A stretch of DNA of 14,954 nt from positions 1 through 14,954 of the forward strand of contig DBML01000007.1 in NCBI GenBank assembly GCA_002298915.1, in the 5' to 3' direction. Source of the stretch: Clostridium sp. UBA699 (GTDB lineage: Bacteria > Bacillota > Clostridia > Clostridiales > Clostridiaceae). Positions 1 through 6,330 of this stretch are shown piece after piece. Each line of letters begins with the position of its first letter. Positions within the stretch are counted from its first letter, which is position 1. The notes beneath the pieces are model-generated. The model searched no databases. It was not told the origin of the DNA and worked only from the letters and a program-made list of their open reading frames with translations. The translations under genes were made by a program, and so were the position numbers.

Positions 1-47
1 AGAGCGCATCCCTTGCATCTTTCTTCTCTGAATGTTACTTTTGGCAT
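1..47 (-). CDS. 4Fe-4S ferredoxin-like protein, probable delta subunit of 2-oxoacid:ferredoxin oxidoreductase (5' end only)
   Basis: Only the first 15 codons are inside the window; they read MPKVTFREERCKGCA. The start is ATG at 47-45, preceded by a strong Shine-Dalgarno AAGGAGG (54-60) with a 6-nt spacer. The CxxC at residues 11-14 is the opening of a 4Fe-4S cluster motif. This N-terminus is typical of the small ferredoxin subunit (KorD/VorD type) of clostridial 2-oxoacid:ferredoxin oxidoreductases, which decarboxylate 2-oxoacids to acyl-CoA and reduce ferredoxin. It lies 51 nt downstream of the P-loop ATPase in the same direction, with no convincing terminator between, so the two are likely co-transcribed. 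The family call rests on 15 residues and on recalled neighbourhoods; another ferredoxin is possible. Which 2-oxoacid is used cannot be told from here. Confidence 0.6.
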   Translation of the reverse strand, partial: MPKVTFREERCKGCA

Positions 48-98
48 AATGACCCTCCTTAATACCACATTGTTTATCTATCTATATAATAATTTTTA

Positions 99-773
99 TT
101 ATATACCCTGTTTTCTCCAGATCGGCATCATGTAGATGTCTATCGGGAATATTTCTCCGTGGACCTTTCCCTTGATCTCGTCCACCATGTCCGCCCTGCA
201 GACTGTGTACGCGTAAGGCAGCCCTGTCTTCTCAGACAGCTTCACCATCTCGGCGTCGCCCTTAAGTATGTCCTCCGCTTTAGTCTCGTAGGACAGGTTT
301 GTGTTAGAAACAAGGTGCGTTACCTTAAGCCTCGAAACCCTCTGGATCGCTTCCATGTATTCCTCGGTCATCGCAGCATCCTCTGTGAAAGGCCTGTTGT
401 TGTTGACCACGAAGTACATGTCATACTGCTCTTCCCTGAAGTACCTGTTGTACCTTCCAAGGACAACAGCCCCCTGGTCGTCTCCGCCGACGTCCATAAC
501 AACCTCGTAGCTCTTGTCGTTGAACACCGCCTGAACTTCGGCCGGAACCACCATCAGCTCCGCGTTCGAAAGGTTCGGATCTGCAGCTATGAGCTTGATG
601 CCGTGGCTGTCCAGGATATCCTTAACATCCCTGGTGCAGAAGTAAGGGTTTACAATGTCGATGTCGACTATGGCAACCTTTTTTCCCTGCTTTGCAAGGT
701 ATATTGCATAGTTTATGGCGATCTCTGTCTTGCCGCTGCCGAAATGTCCTGCAAAAACTCTGATTCTACTCAA
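99..773 (-). CDS. P-loop ATPase of the MinD/CobQ-like (SIMIBI) class, function unknown
   Basis: A 224-residue soluble protein. Visible motifs: Walker A GHFGSGKT (residues 9-16), a second acidic strand DIDIVNPYF (about 37-45) as in deviant-Walker ATPases, and a Walker B-like VVMDVGGDDQG (about 91-101). An NTN at 157-159 may contact the base. There is no membrane segment or extra domain. The start is TTG at 773-771, chosen because GAGGTG (781-786) lies 7 nt upstream and residues 4-16 fit the family start; no ATG is better placed. In clostridia such ATPases sit in front of 2-oxoacid:ferredoxin oxidoreductase subunits, and the same holds here. A role in assembly or maturation of that iron-sulfur enzyme is possible but inferred. 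It has its own promoter and an unusual hairpin-rich leader. Confidence 0.85.
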   Translation of the reverse strand: MSRIRVFAGHFGSGKTEIAINYAIYLAKQGKKVAIVDIDIVNPYFCTRDVKDILDSHGIKLIAADPNLSNAELMVVPAEVQAVFNDKSYEVVMDVGGDDQGAVVLGRYNRYFREEQYDMYFVVNNNRPFTEDAAMTEEYMEAIQRVSRLKVTHLVSNTNLSYETKAEDILKGDAEMVKLSEKTGLPYAYTVCRADMVDEIKGKVHGEIFPIDIYMMPIWRKQGI

Positions 774-787
774 AATATTTCACCTCG

Positions 788-808
788 TTTGCAGCTCCTG
801 GCTGCAAA
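788..808 (-). promoter_or_regulatory. Hairpin directly in front of the P-loop ATPase ribosome binding site
   Basis: TTTGCAGC (788-795) and GCTGCAAA (801-808) are perfect inverted copies with a 5-nt loop. In the minus-strand transcript the hairpin ends one nucleotide before the GAGGTG ribosome binding site (786-781) of a gene that starts with TTG. It has no U-run behind it, so it is not a terminator. It could affect translation or mRNA stability. The pairing is seen; the function is inferred. Confidence 0.45.
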
Positions 809-828
809 AATCATAAATCGTATTCCGT

Positions 829-845
829 TTCCCGCATCGCGGGAA
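829..845. promoter_or_regulatory. Perfect 17-bp palindrome in the P-loop ATPase leader, possible operator
   Basis: TTCCCGC (829-835) and GCGGGAA (839-845) form a perfect inverted repeat around 3 nt. It lies about 15-30 nt downstream of the transcription start expected from the promoter at 868-895, flanked on both sides by ACGGAA in the transcript sense. Size and position suit a repressor operator; an RNA hairpin is the alternative. Its sequence differs from the palindromes at panB, panE and fhs, so the same regulator is not obviously involved. Confidence 0.4.
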
Positions 846-867
846 GCTCGTTCCGTTTTTCAATTAT

Positions 868-895
868 ATTATACTACAATTTTTGAATATGTCAT
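868..895 (-). promoter_or_regulatory. Sigma-A type promoter for the P-loop ATPase / ferredoxin operon
   Basis: On the minus strand, ATGACA (895-890) and TATAAT (873-868) are separated by 16 bp. The -10 box is a perfect consensus. The predicted leader is about 85-90 nt and holds the two inverted repeats at 829-845 and 788-808. The promoter lies downstream of the iclR1 terminator, so this operon is independent of iclR1. Confidence 0.6.
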
Positions 896-950
896 TCTTT
901 TTTTGAAAATAATTGATTTATTTTTTGCATAAGATTGATGTATTTTTATG

Positions 951-994
951 CGAAAATAAAACACCTCCGATTCGCATTGAATCCGGAGGTGTTT
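951..994 (-). terminator. Rho-independent terminator of iclR1
   Basis: AAACACCTCCG (959-969) pairs perfectly with 984-994. The stem continues with ATTC (970-973) against GAAT (979-982) past one bulged base, leaving a GCATT loop. In the minus direction the stem is followed by TTTTATTTT (down to about 951). It starts 8 nt after the iclR1 stop codon. Confidence 0.85.
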
Positions 995-1001
995 CCAACC
1001 C

Positions 1002-1748
1002 TTAGTAGTTGATCTTGCCTATCTTGTTTACGGTGTCGAGCAGCAGGCTGACCAGCTCCTTCTCCCTCTGATCGTTGAGCCTCATGCTCGGAACTGATAT
1101 GCTGATGCCTGCAACGGCCCTGCCCTCCCTGTTCCTAATGGGAACGGCCAGGCAGGTGAGCCCCGGGATGTATTCCTCGTGCTCTATGATGTACCCGTTC
1201 TTCCTTATGAACTCAAGCTGCGACTTGAACTTTTCTGGGGAATCGACGGTGTTCTCTGTCATCTTCACGAAGTTTATCGAGCTTATGTCCAGGTCGTCCG
1301 TGAAAGCCAGAATTGCTTTTCCGATACCGGTGCTGTAGGCGCTAACCTTGTTGCCTATCTCCAGGTCAACCCTCAGAGGTTCGGATGTTACTATCTTGTC
1401 CACATAGATGAGGTTGTAGTTGTCCACAATCCCGAAGTTCACGGTTTCGTGGCACTTGCTGAATATCTCCTGCAGGTAGGGCCTTATTATTTTCTTTAGT
1501 GGCACCCTGTTGGCAGCCTTAGTGCCGAGCTGGAAAATCTTGAAGGTAGGATAGTATTTGCTGTTCGCCTTGTTCTGGTCCACGTAGCCCGTGTGCTTGA
1601 AAGTTATCAGTATGCGGTGAACTGTGCTTTTGCTCATGCCGGTAGCCTCCACGAGCTCAAGTATCCCCATCTCCCCGTTTTCTATCAAGTGCTCCAGAAC
1701 CTTCAAGGATTTGATCAGTGAATTTATATAATCGTTTTTTTCTTCCAT
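1002..1748 (-). CDS. IclR-family transcriptional regulator (first paralogue, iclR1)
   Basis: A 248-residue DNA-binding regulator. The N-terminal winged helix-turn-helix covers about residues 7-65, with recognition helix around SKSTVHRILITF (39-50). The rest, about 75-245, is the IclR effector-binding domain, including the conserved GLTCLAVPI and GISISVP stretches. I chose ATG at 1748 rather than an in-frame ATG at 1778 because GGAGGGG (1752-1758) lies 3 nt upstream and the paralogue at 6329-7075 begins the same way and has the same length. The two are about 60% identical by eye over their full length, clearly a duplicated pair. It has its own promoter and terminator and sits between the symporter/amidohydrolase operon and the ferredoxin oxidoreductase operon. 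The ligand is unknown; a metabolite of the neighbouring pathway is likely. Confidence 0.92.
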   Translation of the reverse strand: MEEKNDYINSLIKSLKVLEHLIENGEMGILELVEATGMSKSTVHRILITFKHTGYVDQNKANSKYYPTFKIFQLGTKAANRVPLKKIIRPYLQEIFSKCHETVNFGIVDNYNLIYVDKIVTSEPLRVDLEIGNKVSAYSTGIGKAILAFTDDLDISSINFVKMTENTVDSPEKFKSQLEFIRKNGYIIEHEEYIPGLTCLAVPIRNREGRAVAGISISVPSMRLNDQREKELVSLLLDTVNKIGKINY

Positions 1749-1798
1749 TTTCCCCTCCGGATGATTAAGATATATCAATCGACTAAATATTGTTTTAT

Positions 1799-1827
1799 AT
1801 TATAAACCTATTGCTGATTATTTTCCA
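1799..1827 (-). promoter_or_regulatory. Probable promoter of iclR1
   Basis: On the minus strand, TGGAAA (1827-1822) and TATAAT (1804-1799) have 17-bp spacing. The -10 is a perfect consensus, the -35 is poor (4 of 6). TTTTCCA (1821-1827) overlaps the -35 and has an inverted partner TGGAAAA at 1858-1864. ATACTGCATTG at 1864-1874 matches 10 of 11 bases of the left part of the panB palindrome, so autoregulation or cross-regulation is conceivable, though the right half is missing. Confidence 0.5.
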
Positions 1828-1875
1828 GCACAAAAATACTTCAGCAGCATCACTATTTGGAAAATACTGCATTGG

Positions 1876-1897
1876 AAAAGGAGGCTGTAAAGCCCCC
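1876..1897 (-). terminator. Short terminator-like hairpin upstream of iclR1
   Basis: In the minus direction GGGGGCT (1897-1891), a UUAC loop and AGCCTCC (1886-1880) form a 7-bp stem with one G-U pair, followed by TTTT (1879-1876). It would stop residual read-through from the amidohydrolase operon before iclR1. The stem is short, so the call is moderate. Confidence 0.4.
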
Positions 1898-2000
1898 TGC
1901 GTCCACCTTGCCTTGTCCGTTTAGCAAGCTCGCTCACGTGATTCTCTGCAGTATGCGTATTTAACATTTTTCATAATAAAATCCTCTGCATGTACATCAC

Positions 2001-2054
2001 AAAAAATACCCTTAGAGTGAACACCGGAAAGAAGTGTTCACTCCGAGGGTATTT
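2001..2054 (-). terminator. Strong rho-independent terminator of the panB-symporter-amidohydrolase operon
   Basis: The arms 2004-2024 and 2034-2054 pair over 21 positions with only one mismatch and one G-T wobble, around a 9-nt loop. In the minus direction the stem is followed by a run of T (2006-2001 plus the arm end). It begins 28 nt after the amidohydrolase stop codon. Confidence 0.9.
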
Positions 2055-2082
2055 AGCGAGCGTTATACATTATCAAAATTTT

Positions 2083-3720
2083 TTATCTCTCGTATTCGAC
2101 TATTCCATCGATCATTGTTAAATCTACATCCAAGTTGTATATATCCATTGGGTCAATTGATAGAATATCTTTGGATAAGATAATCAGATCCGCTAATTTG
2201 CCTTCCTCGATGCTGCCCTTTATATTTTCTTCAAATGCCGCATAAGCCGCATTAACAGTAGAACATTTGATAGCTTCCAGGGCGCTTACCGCTTGAGTCC
2301 TGTCACATTGGACATTTTTATTTCGGTCATAACGATTAACAGCTCCATCGATAGCTTTCAATCCATAAGGGCCCGATGGCGCGTCGCTGTGTAAAGAACA
2401 CATAACCCCCGCATCTAGCATACTCCTCAAGGCTCCAAAATATTTCGTTCTTTCTCCGTAGAACTTTTCATAATTTGCGCCGAAAGACGCGACTAATCCT
2501 GCATTTACGCTAGGGCAGATGTTCATCTTTGCCATTCGGTCAATCAAATTTTGATCAGTCAATGTGCAATGTTCGATTCTGTGTCTTAAATCTGGGCGAG
2601 ATTTAGTTTCAAACGCCTTTTCATATCCTTCCACCATGAATTCTATCGCCATATCGCCGATTGCATGAGCGGAAGCCTGGCATTCAGCATCATTTATTGT
2701 TTTGATGTATGAAGCAACCTCTTCCCGCTCCCAGCCTCTTTCACCTTTCAATTCCGGATCATGACTGTACGGTTCCCTTGTAGCGCAGGAAGGTGCTCCG
2801 CTGCCGCCGTCGATCATGAATTTGCAGGTTCCGATCTTGAAATGTTCATCACCAAGACCTGACATCAATCCGAGTTCTATCCAGTGCGAATTTTGTTCCA
2901 TGGAATACGGTTTCCCGAAAATGCTGTGGATCATCATATAGGAACGCACTTTAAAAGTTTTGTTACGCACTAGTTTCTGCATCGTGTGATACGAGGAGGG
3001 TCCGCATTCGCCGCAATCATGAATTGAAGTGATCCCTGCCTCCAAAAGCTGCTGATGAGAAATCATCGCTGCTCTGATTTGTGCTTCTTCTGTATACTCA
3101 ACCTGCCCCCATAGCCAAAAATGTGTATGTCCTCTAACGAATCCGGTCAAATTTCCGTCCACAACTTCGACTTCACCTTCCGGATACTTTTTTGCATCTT
3201 CCGGTCCGTATACGCCCAGATATGCCAGCGCCTTGCTGTTGTATACGCAAACATGGCCGCCGACGTGCATGCAATGAACAGGATTGTCAGGAGCTGCTTC
3301 ATCCAATTCTTCCAAAGTCGGATGGCGCTGTTCCACCAGATTCATCGGTTCATATCCCATCATGGATACCCACTGGCCCGGTTTTTTTATTTTGGTTGCC
3401 TGACGGATTACATCCACTATTTCTGCAATGGATTTGCAGGGGCGGGTGTCGATCATTGCTGCTTCCAGGTCGGGTTCCAAAAGCCCGTTAAGTATTGGAT
3501 GGTAGTGGGAATCAATAATCCCTGGCATTAATGTTCTTCCCTTGAGATCTATGACTTTAGTGCTCGGATCGATAATTTTCTCCAAGCCCGCATCATCGCC
3601 TACATACACTATCTTGTTACCTTTCACTGCTACAGCTTCAACAATATCATCGTTATCGTTCACTGTGATAACTTTTCCGTTCTTGAAAGCATAGTCAGCA
3701 TAGGAATAATCAAATGTCAT
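2083..3720 (-). CDS. Metal-dependent amidohydrolase, YtcJ / Amidohydrolase_3 family; candidate pantothenate amidase
   Basis: A 545-residue cytoplasmic enzyme with no signal peptide. Family marks in order: the small beta domain with VITV and RTLMPGIIDSHYHP, giving the metal HxH pair H72/H74; GITSIHDCGE (229-238); KFMIDGG with a lysine at 300 where the family has its conserved lysine; SAHAIGDMA (350-358, His352); RIEHC (381-385, His384); SLHSDAPSGP with Asp446; and the C-terminal GSIEEGKLADLIIL returning to the beta domain. The start is ATG at 3720 with GGAGGGA upstream. Only 24 nt separate it from the symporter, so the two are one operon. The family hydrolyses amides, including N-acyl amino acids, and substrates cannot be read from sequence. 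Context suggests it splits pantothenate into pantoate and beta-alanine. That is inference; another N-acyl or cyclic amide is possible. Confidence 0.9.
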   Translation of the reverse strand: MTFDYSYADYAFKNGKVITVNDNDDIVEAVAVKGNKIVYVGDDAGLEKIIDPSTKVIDLKGRTLMPGIIDSHYHPILNGLLEPDLEAAMIDTRPCKSIAEIVDVIRQATKIKKPGQWVSMMGYEPMNLVEQRHPTLEELDEAAPDNPVHCMHVGGHVCVYNSKALAYLGVYGPEDAKKYPEGEVEVVDGNLTGFVRGHTHFWLWGQVEYTEEAQIRAAMISHQQLLEAGITSIHDCGECGPSSYHTMQKLVRNKTFKVRSYMMIHSIFGKPYSMEQNSHWIELGLMSGLGDEHFKIGTCKFMIDGGSGAPSCATREPYSHDPELKGERGWEREEVASYIKTINDAECQASAHAIGDMAIEFMVEGYEKAFETKSRPDLRHRIEHCTLTDQNLIDRMAKMNICPSVNAGLVASFGANYEKFYGERTKYFGALRSMLDAGVMCSLHSDAPSGPYGLKAIDGAVNRYDRNKNVQCDRTQAVSALEAIKCSTVNAAYAAFEENIKGSIEEGKLADLIILSKDILSIDPMDIYNLDVDLTMIDGIVEYER

Positions 3721-3744
3721 TTATATCCCTCCAATATTTTATAT

Positions 3745-5208
3745 TTATTGGTTAACTACTTCTAGTTCAACTTCTTTTTTGCCCTCTTTGAATGCCTTAG
3801 CCGGGAATGCGTATATCATAATAACCATGAATATTATCGAAACAATCATCCCTGTTGTCTGTGCATTTAGTATTCCAAACAGCTTAAACTTAGGGAACCC
3901 ATAAGTTATTATCAAAGTAACTGCCACGCCCGTAATTGCCGAAACTGACGCTGCTGCAGCAGAAGGACGAGTTGAGAAAATCCCGAAAAGAAGTGGTGCT
4001 GTAAGCGATACTGACATAAGCGTATAGAATATTGTTAGTGCAGATATAATATTTGGAAGGAATAACGCCAATATTACTCCGGCAACTCCGCTAACTAAAG
4101 TAACTCCTCTGCTCATCTTAAGCATTCCGTCATCAGACAGATTCGGATTAAAGAATGTCTTGTATATATCATTTGTGAACGATCCATTTAACATATAAAG
4201 GACTGTATCTGCAGTACTAATCTCTGCAGCAAATACTGCTGCCAAGGCTATTGCTGATATTCCTACAGGCATCATTTTTACCATTGCAGTCGGCAGTGCC
4301 AAATCAGCAGTTTTTAAATCAGGGAACATTGCGAAAGCACTCATGCCTATTATTGCCGGAATAAAAGCAAATGTAAACTGAACAAGTGCATTCATCATGG
4401 TGCCTTTTCTTATCGCCGCTTTGTCTTTTGCTCCGTAAACTATCCCAATCAAACCCGGAGACACAAAGAATGAAGGTGTAAGCATGAATAAGTAGCCTAT
4501 AATAATAGTAGCCCCCAGTCCGAAGAAACTAAAATATTTGTCTGTTGCCACAACACTTCCGAGATTAGCTGCAACCATTGTGTGCATTCCACTGAATCCG
4601 CCGACATTTGCCAATGCGAAAGGCACAGCAATGATAAATCCTGATAAGACCACTACCAATTTCAGTATTCCTACATAAGCTGAGGATACAAGACCGCCTA
4701 GTGAAAAGTATATGACAACTACTATGGCTCCTATGATTACTCCAGTAGTTTTAGGAACACCTGCAACTGCATTGAGTATGTATGAAACACCCATAAGCTG
4801 TGCTGCGAATAATGCTAATGTTCCAATAAACATCATCGAGGAAAATACGCCTTTGAATTGCTTTGAAAATCTTTTATCCAAGAAGTCCCCGCAGGTCATC
4901 AAATTATATTTAGTTGAAAGTTCCCATATCTTTGGTCCAACAATATATGCAAGTACAACGCTTCCCAAACCGGACATTATCATCCACCATACAGCAGATA
5001 TACCATTTTTGTAAGCAAGTCCGCAGATACCAATTGTAGATCCTGCACCGATATTTCCTCCAATAAGCGTAGCAAAAATCAACCAGGAATTAAATTTTCT
5101 TCCGCCTACCATAAAGTCGCTGCCGCCTTTTACCTTTTTAGAAGCCCAATAGCTTACTGCAATTAATGCGAGAATGTAAATAACGATGGCTACGATATAA
5201 ATATTCAT
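3745..5208 (-). CDS. Sodium:solute symporter (SSS family); candidate pantothenate/pantoate importer
   Basis: A 487-residue membrane protein with about 13 hydrophobic helices, starting at residues 3-21. It has the SSS core: WLIFATLIGGNIGAGS in the second helix (42-57), and EISTADTVLYMLNGS (329-343), where Ser331-Thr332 matches the Ser-Thr pair of the sodium site in PutP-type transporters. The length is typical of the family, which includes PanF (pantothenate), PutP (proline) and others. The start is ATG at 5208 with AGGGGG upstream. It is followed 24 nt later by the amidohydrolase and preceded by panB (97-nt gap). The pairing of an importer with a hydrolase suggests uptake of the hydrolase substrate. 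Pantothenate is the favoured guess from the panB/panE neighbours, but SSS substrates cannot be assigned from sequence alone. Confidence 0.9.
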   Translation of the reverse strand: MNIYIVAIVIYILALIAVSYWASKKVKGGSDFMVGGRKFNSWLIFATLIGGNIGAGSTIGICGLAYKNGISAVWWMIMSGLGSVVLAYIVGPKIWELSTKYNLMTCGDFLDKRFSKQFKGVFSSMMFIGTLALFAAQLMGVSYILNAVAGVPKTTGVIIGAIVVVIYFSLGGLVSSAYVGILKLVVVLSGFIIAVPFALANVGGFSGMHTMVAANLGSVVATDKYFSFFGLGATIIIGYLFMLTPSFFVSPGLIGIVYGAKDKAAIRKGTMMNALVQFTFAFIPAIIGMSAFAMFPDLKTADLALPTAMVKMMPVGISAIALAAVFAAEISTADTVLYMLNGSFTNDIYKTFFNPNLSDDGMLKMSRGVTLVSGVAGVILALFLPNIISALTIFYTLMSVSLTAPLLFGIFSTRPSAAAASVSAITGVAVTLIITYGFPKFKLFGILNAQTTGMIVSIIFMVIMIYAFPAKAFKEGKKEVELEVVNQ

Positions 5209-5244
5209 AAGAAATCCCCCTAATTTTTTTAAAATTTAATCCAC

Positions 5245-5273
5245 TAAATATTAATCAAATGAACCAGAATCAA
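5245..5273 (-). promoter_or_regulatory. Weak possible promoter in the panB-symporter gap
   Basis: On the minus strand TTGATT (5273-5268) and TATTTA (5250-5245) have 17-bp spacing. Both boxes are imperfect. No palindrome of the panB/panE/fhs type lies here, and no clear terminator follows panB, so read-through from panB seems the main source of symporter mRNA. Confidence 0.25.
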
Positions 5274-5361
5274 GTGACGGGATAATTAATCTTCTCTTTT
5301 ATGTTCTAATAAAGCTTGTCCAGCACCACCTCTTTGTTGAACGAGAATTCAGGTGACGGGA
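5260..5361. repeat. Imperfect direct repeat of the panB 3' end
   Basis: TGAACCAGAATCAAGTGACG (5260-5279) continuing to 5282 resembles 5338-5361 inside the panB C-terminal coding region. About 21 of 24 aligned positions match, with one single-base gap, and the copies start 78 bp apart. The outer copy is non-coding and follows the panB stop. It may be the remnant of a duplication or recombination at the panB end, or chance. Confidence 0.4.
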
Positions 5362-6136
5362 ATGCTCCATCAAGAGTTTCCTTATGGAATTCGTTTAAAG
5401 CATCTACCATAACCTGTCTTACCTGGGCATACTGTTTGACAAATTTCGGTTTGAAATCGCCATACATCCCAAGCATATCCTGTGTGACAAGTACCTGGCA
5501 GTCAACGTAAGGGCCGGCGCCTATTCCGAGAACCGGAACCTTTACGGATTCTGTAAGAGCTTTTGCAACCCCGCTGGGAACACATTCCAGAACCATTGCA
5601 AATACTCCAGCCTTCTCAAGTGTCTTAGCATCTTCAATTAATTGAAGAGCGCTTTCAGGAGTTCCTCCCTGTACCTTGAATCCCCCCAGCTGGCTGCATG
5701 TTTGAGGAGTAAGCCCTATATGACCCATTACGGGTATTCCCGCCTTGGTTATCGCTTCGATTTTATCTGCCATCTCCACGCCGCCTTCAAGCTTGACGCA
5801 GTCGCATCCGGTTTCCTTCATAAGCCTGTTCGCGCTTTCGACTGCCTGCTGGCAGCTTATGTTATAGGATCCGAACGGCATATCCCCTACTATAAAAGTA
5901 TTTGGCGCTCCCTTGACAACAGGACGTATATGGTGAATCATATCGCCCATAGTGACACCGGTTGTGCCCGAATACCCTAACATTACCATACCTAGCGAGT
6001 CGCCGACAAGTATTACTTCTGTTTCGCTGTCGTCAACAATCGAAGCTGTTGTGTAATCGTATGCAGTAACGTAAGTAAATTTTTTGCCCTCATTTTTGTA
6101 CTTCTGAAAATCCAATACTGTCATTTTCTTTTTCAT
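5306..6136 (-). CDS. panB: 3-methyl-2-oxobutanoate hydroxymethyltransferase (ketopantoate hydroxymethyltransferase)
   Basis: This 276-residue enzyme catalyses the reversible transfer of a hydroxymethyl group from 5,10-methylene-THF to 2-oxoisovalerate, giving ketopantoate. All the expected active-site residues are present: Asp46 in VGDSLGM and Asp85 in GDMPFGSY plus Glu117 in VKLEGG (metal ligands), Lys115, His139 in GHIGLTPQ, the general base Glu184 in LECVP, and GIGAG (204-208). The length equals typical PanB. I use ATG at 6136, with GGAGG 8 nt upstream, instead of an in-frame ATG at 6226 that lies within the operator/promoter region. It heads the operon panB-symporter-amidohydrolase behind a promoter with tandem palindromes. 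No panC or panD accompanies it, as would be usual for biosynthesis. Catalysis is well supported; the direction in vivo is inferred. Confidence 0.95.
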   Translation of the reverse strand: MKKKMTVLDFQKYKNEGKKFTYVTAYDYTTASIVDDSETEVILVGDSLGMVMLGYSGTTGVTMGDMIHHIRPVVKGAPNTFIVGDMPFGSYNISCQQAVESANRLMKETGCDCVKLEGGVEMADKIEAITKAGIPVMGHIGLTPQTCSQLGGFKVQGGTPESALQLIEDAKTLEKAGVFAMVLECVPSGVAKALTESVKVPVLGIGAGPYVDCQVLVTQDMLGMYGDFKPKFVKQYAQVRQVMVDALNEFHKETLDGAFPSPEFSFNKEVVLDKLY

Positions 6137-6175
6137 TATTCTCGCCTCCATAAAAATAAATTTGAATTTTGATAC

Positions 6176-6212
6176 ATTCTGCATTGTGGAATTGCATTCT
6201 GTTTTCTCGTTT
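6176..6212. promoter_or_regulatory. Tandem 17-bp palindromic operator at panB
   Basis: The strong site is ATTCTGCATTGTGGAAT (6176-6192). A second, half-conserved site begins exactly 20 bp on (6196-6212, left half ATTCTG), and the 3-nt linker is TGC. In the panB direction the weaker site is next to the -10 box and the stronger one lies about 40 nt before the start codon. The same arrangement occurs at panE and fhs. Binding by the IclR paralogues is inferred. Confidence 0.7.
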
Positions 6213-6242
6213 ATATAATTCAACACTCTTTTCTATTTTCCT
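6213..6242 (-). promoter_or_regulatory. panB promoter core
   Basis: On the minus strand AGGAA (6242-6238), 14 nt, then TTGAA (6223-6219) directly followed by TTATAT (6218-6213) as -10. GGAAAA sits 17 bp before that -10 but is a poor -35. The same pieces with the same 14-nt gap occur at panE and fhs. The weak -35 suggests an activator or an unusual mode of control. Confidence 0.55.
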
Positions 6243-6283
6243 TCTCAATTTTAAAAATTTTTAAAATATTTTTTTAAGTCAGA

Positions 6284-6330
6284 AAAATACATGCCATGGC
6301 CTTTTTTATAAGTGCCATGGCATGTATTTT
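6284..6330 (-). terminator. Rho-independent terminator of the panE-iclR2 unit
   Basis: The arms 6284-6300 and 6314-6330 are perfect 17-bp inverted copies containing GCCATGGC, with a 13-nt loop. In the minus direction they end in TTTTT. The first arm overlaps the iclR2 stop codon. It separates panE-iclR2 from panB, which therefore needs its own promoter. Confidence 0.85.

Larger units (their letters stand above)
1749..2082. other. Intergenic stretch between the amidohydrolase and iclR1
   Basis: About 330 bp without a full gene. It holds the iclR1 promoter, a short GC hairpin with a T-run at 1876-1897, and the strong terminator at 2001-2054. Between them is a 17-codon minus-strand reading frame (1974 to 1921, MKNVKYAYCRESRERAC) with a reasonable ribosome binding site AGAGGAT (1981-1987). 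It has no evident promoter and looks more like a relic than a working gene. Confidence 0.5.

Noticed and set aside
83..105. Perfect 10-bp A/T inverted repeat as a terminator of the P-loop ATPase
   Set aside because: The stem is made only of A-T pairs and overlaps the stop codon; it would be too weak to terminate.
159..932. 257-codon plus-strand open frame opposite the P-loop ATPase
   Set aside because: It lies antisense to a gene with clear Walker motifs, has no family features, and runs across that gene's promoter and leader.
1749..1778. Longer N-terminus of iclR1 from ATG 1778
   Set aside because: The extra 10 codons cover the ribosome binding site of the ATG at 1748 and are absent from the paralogue.
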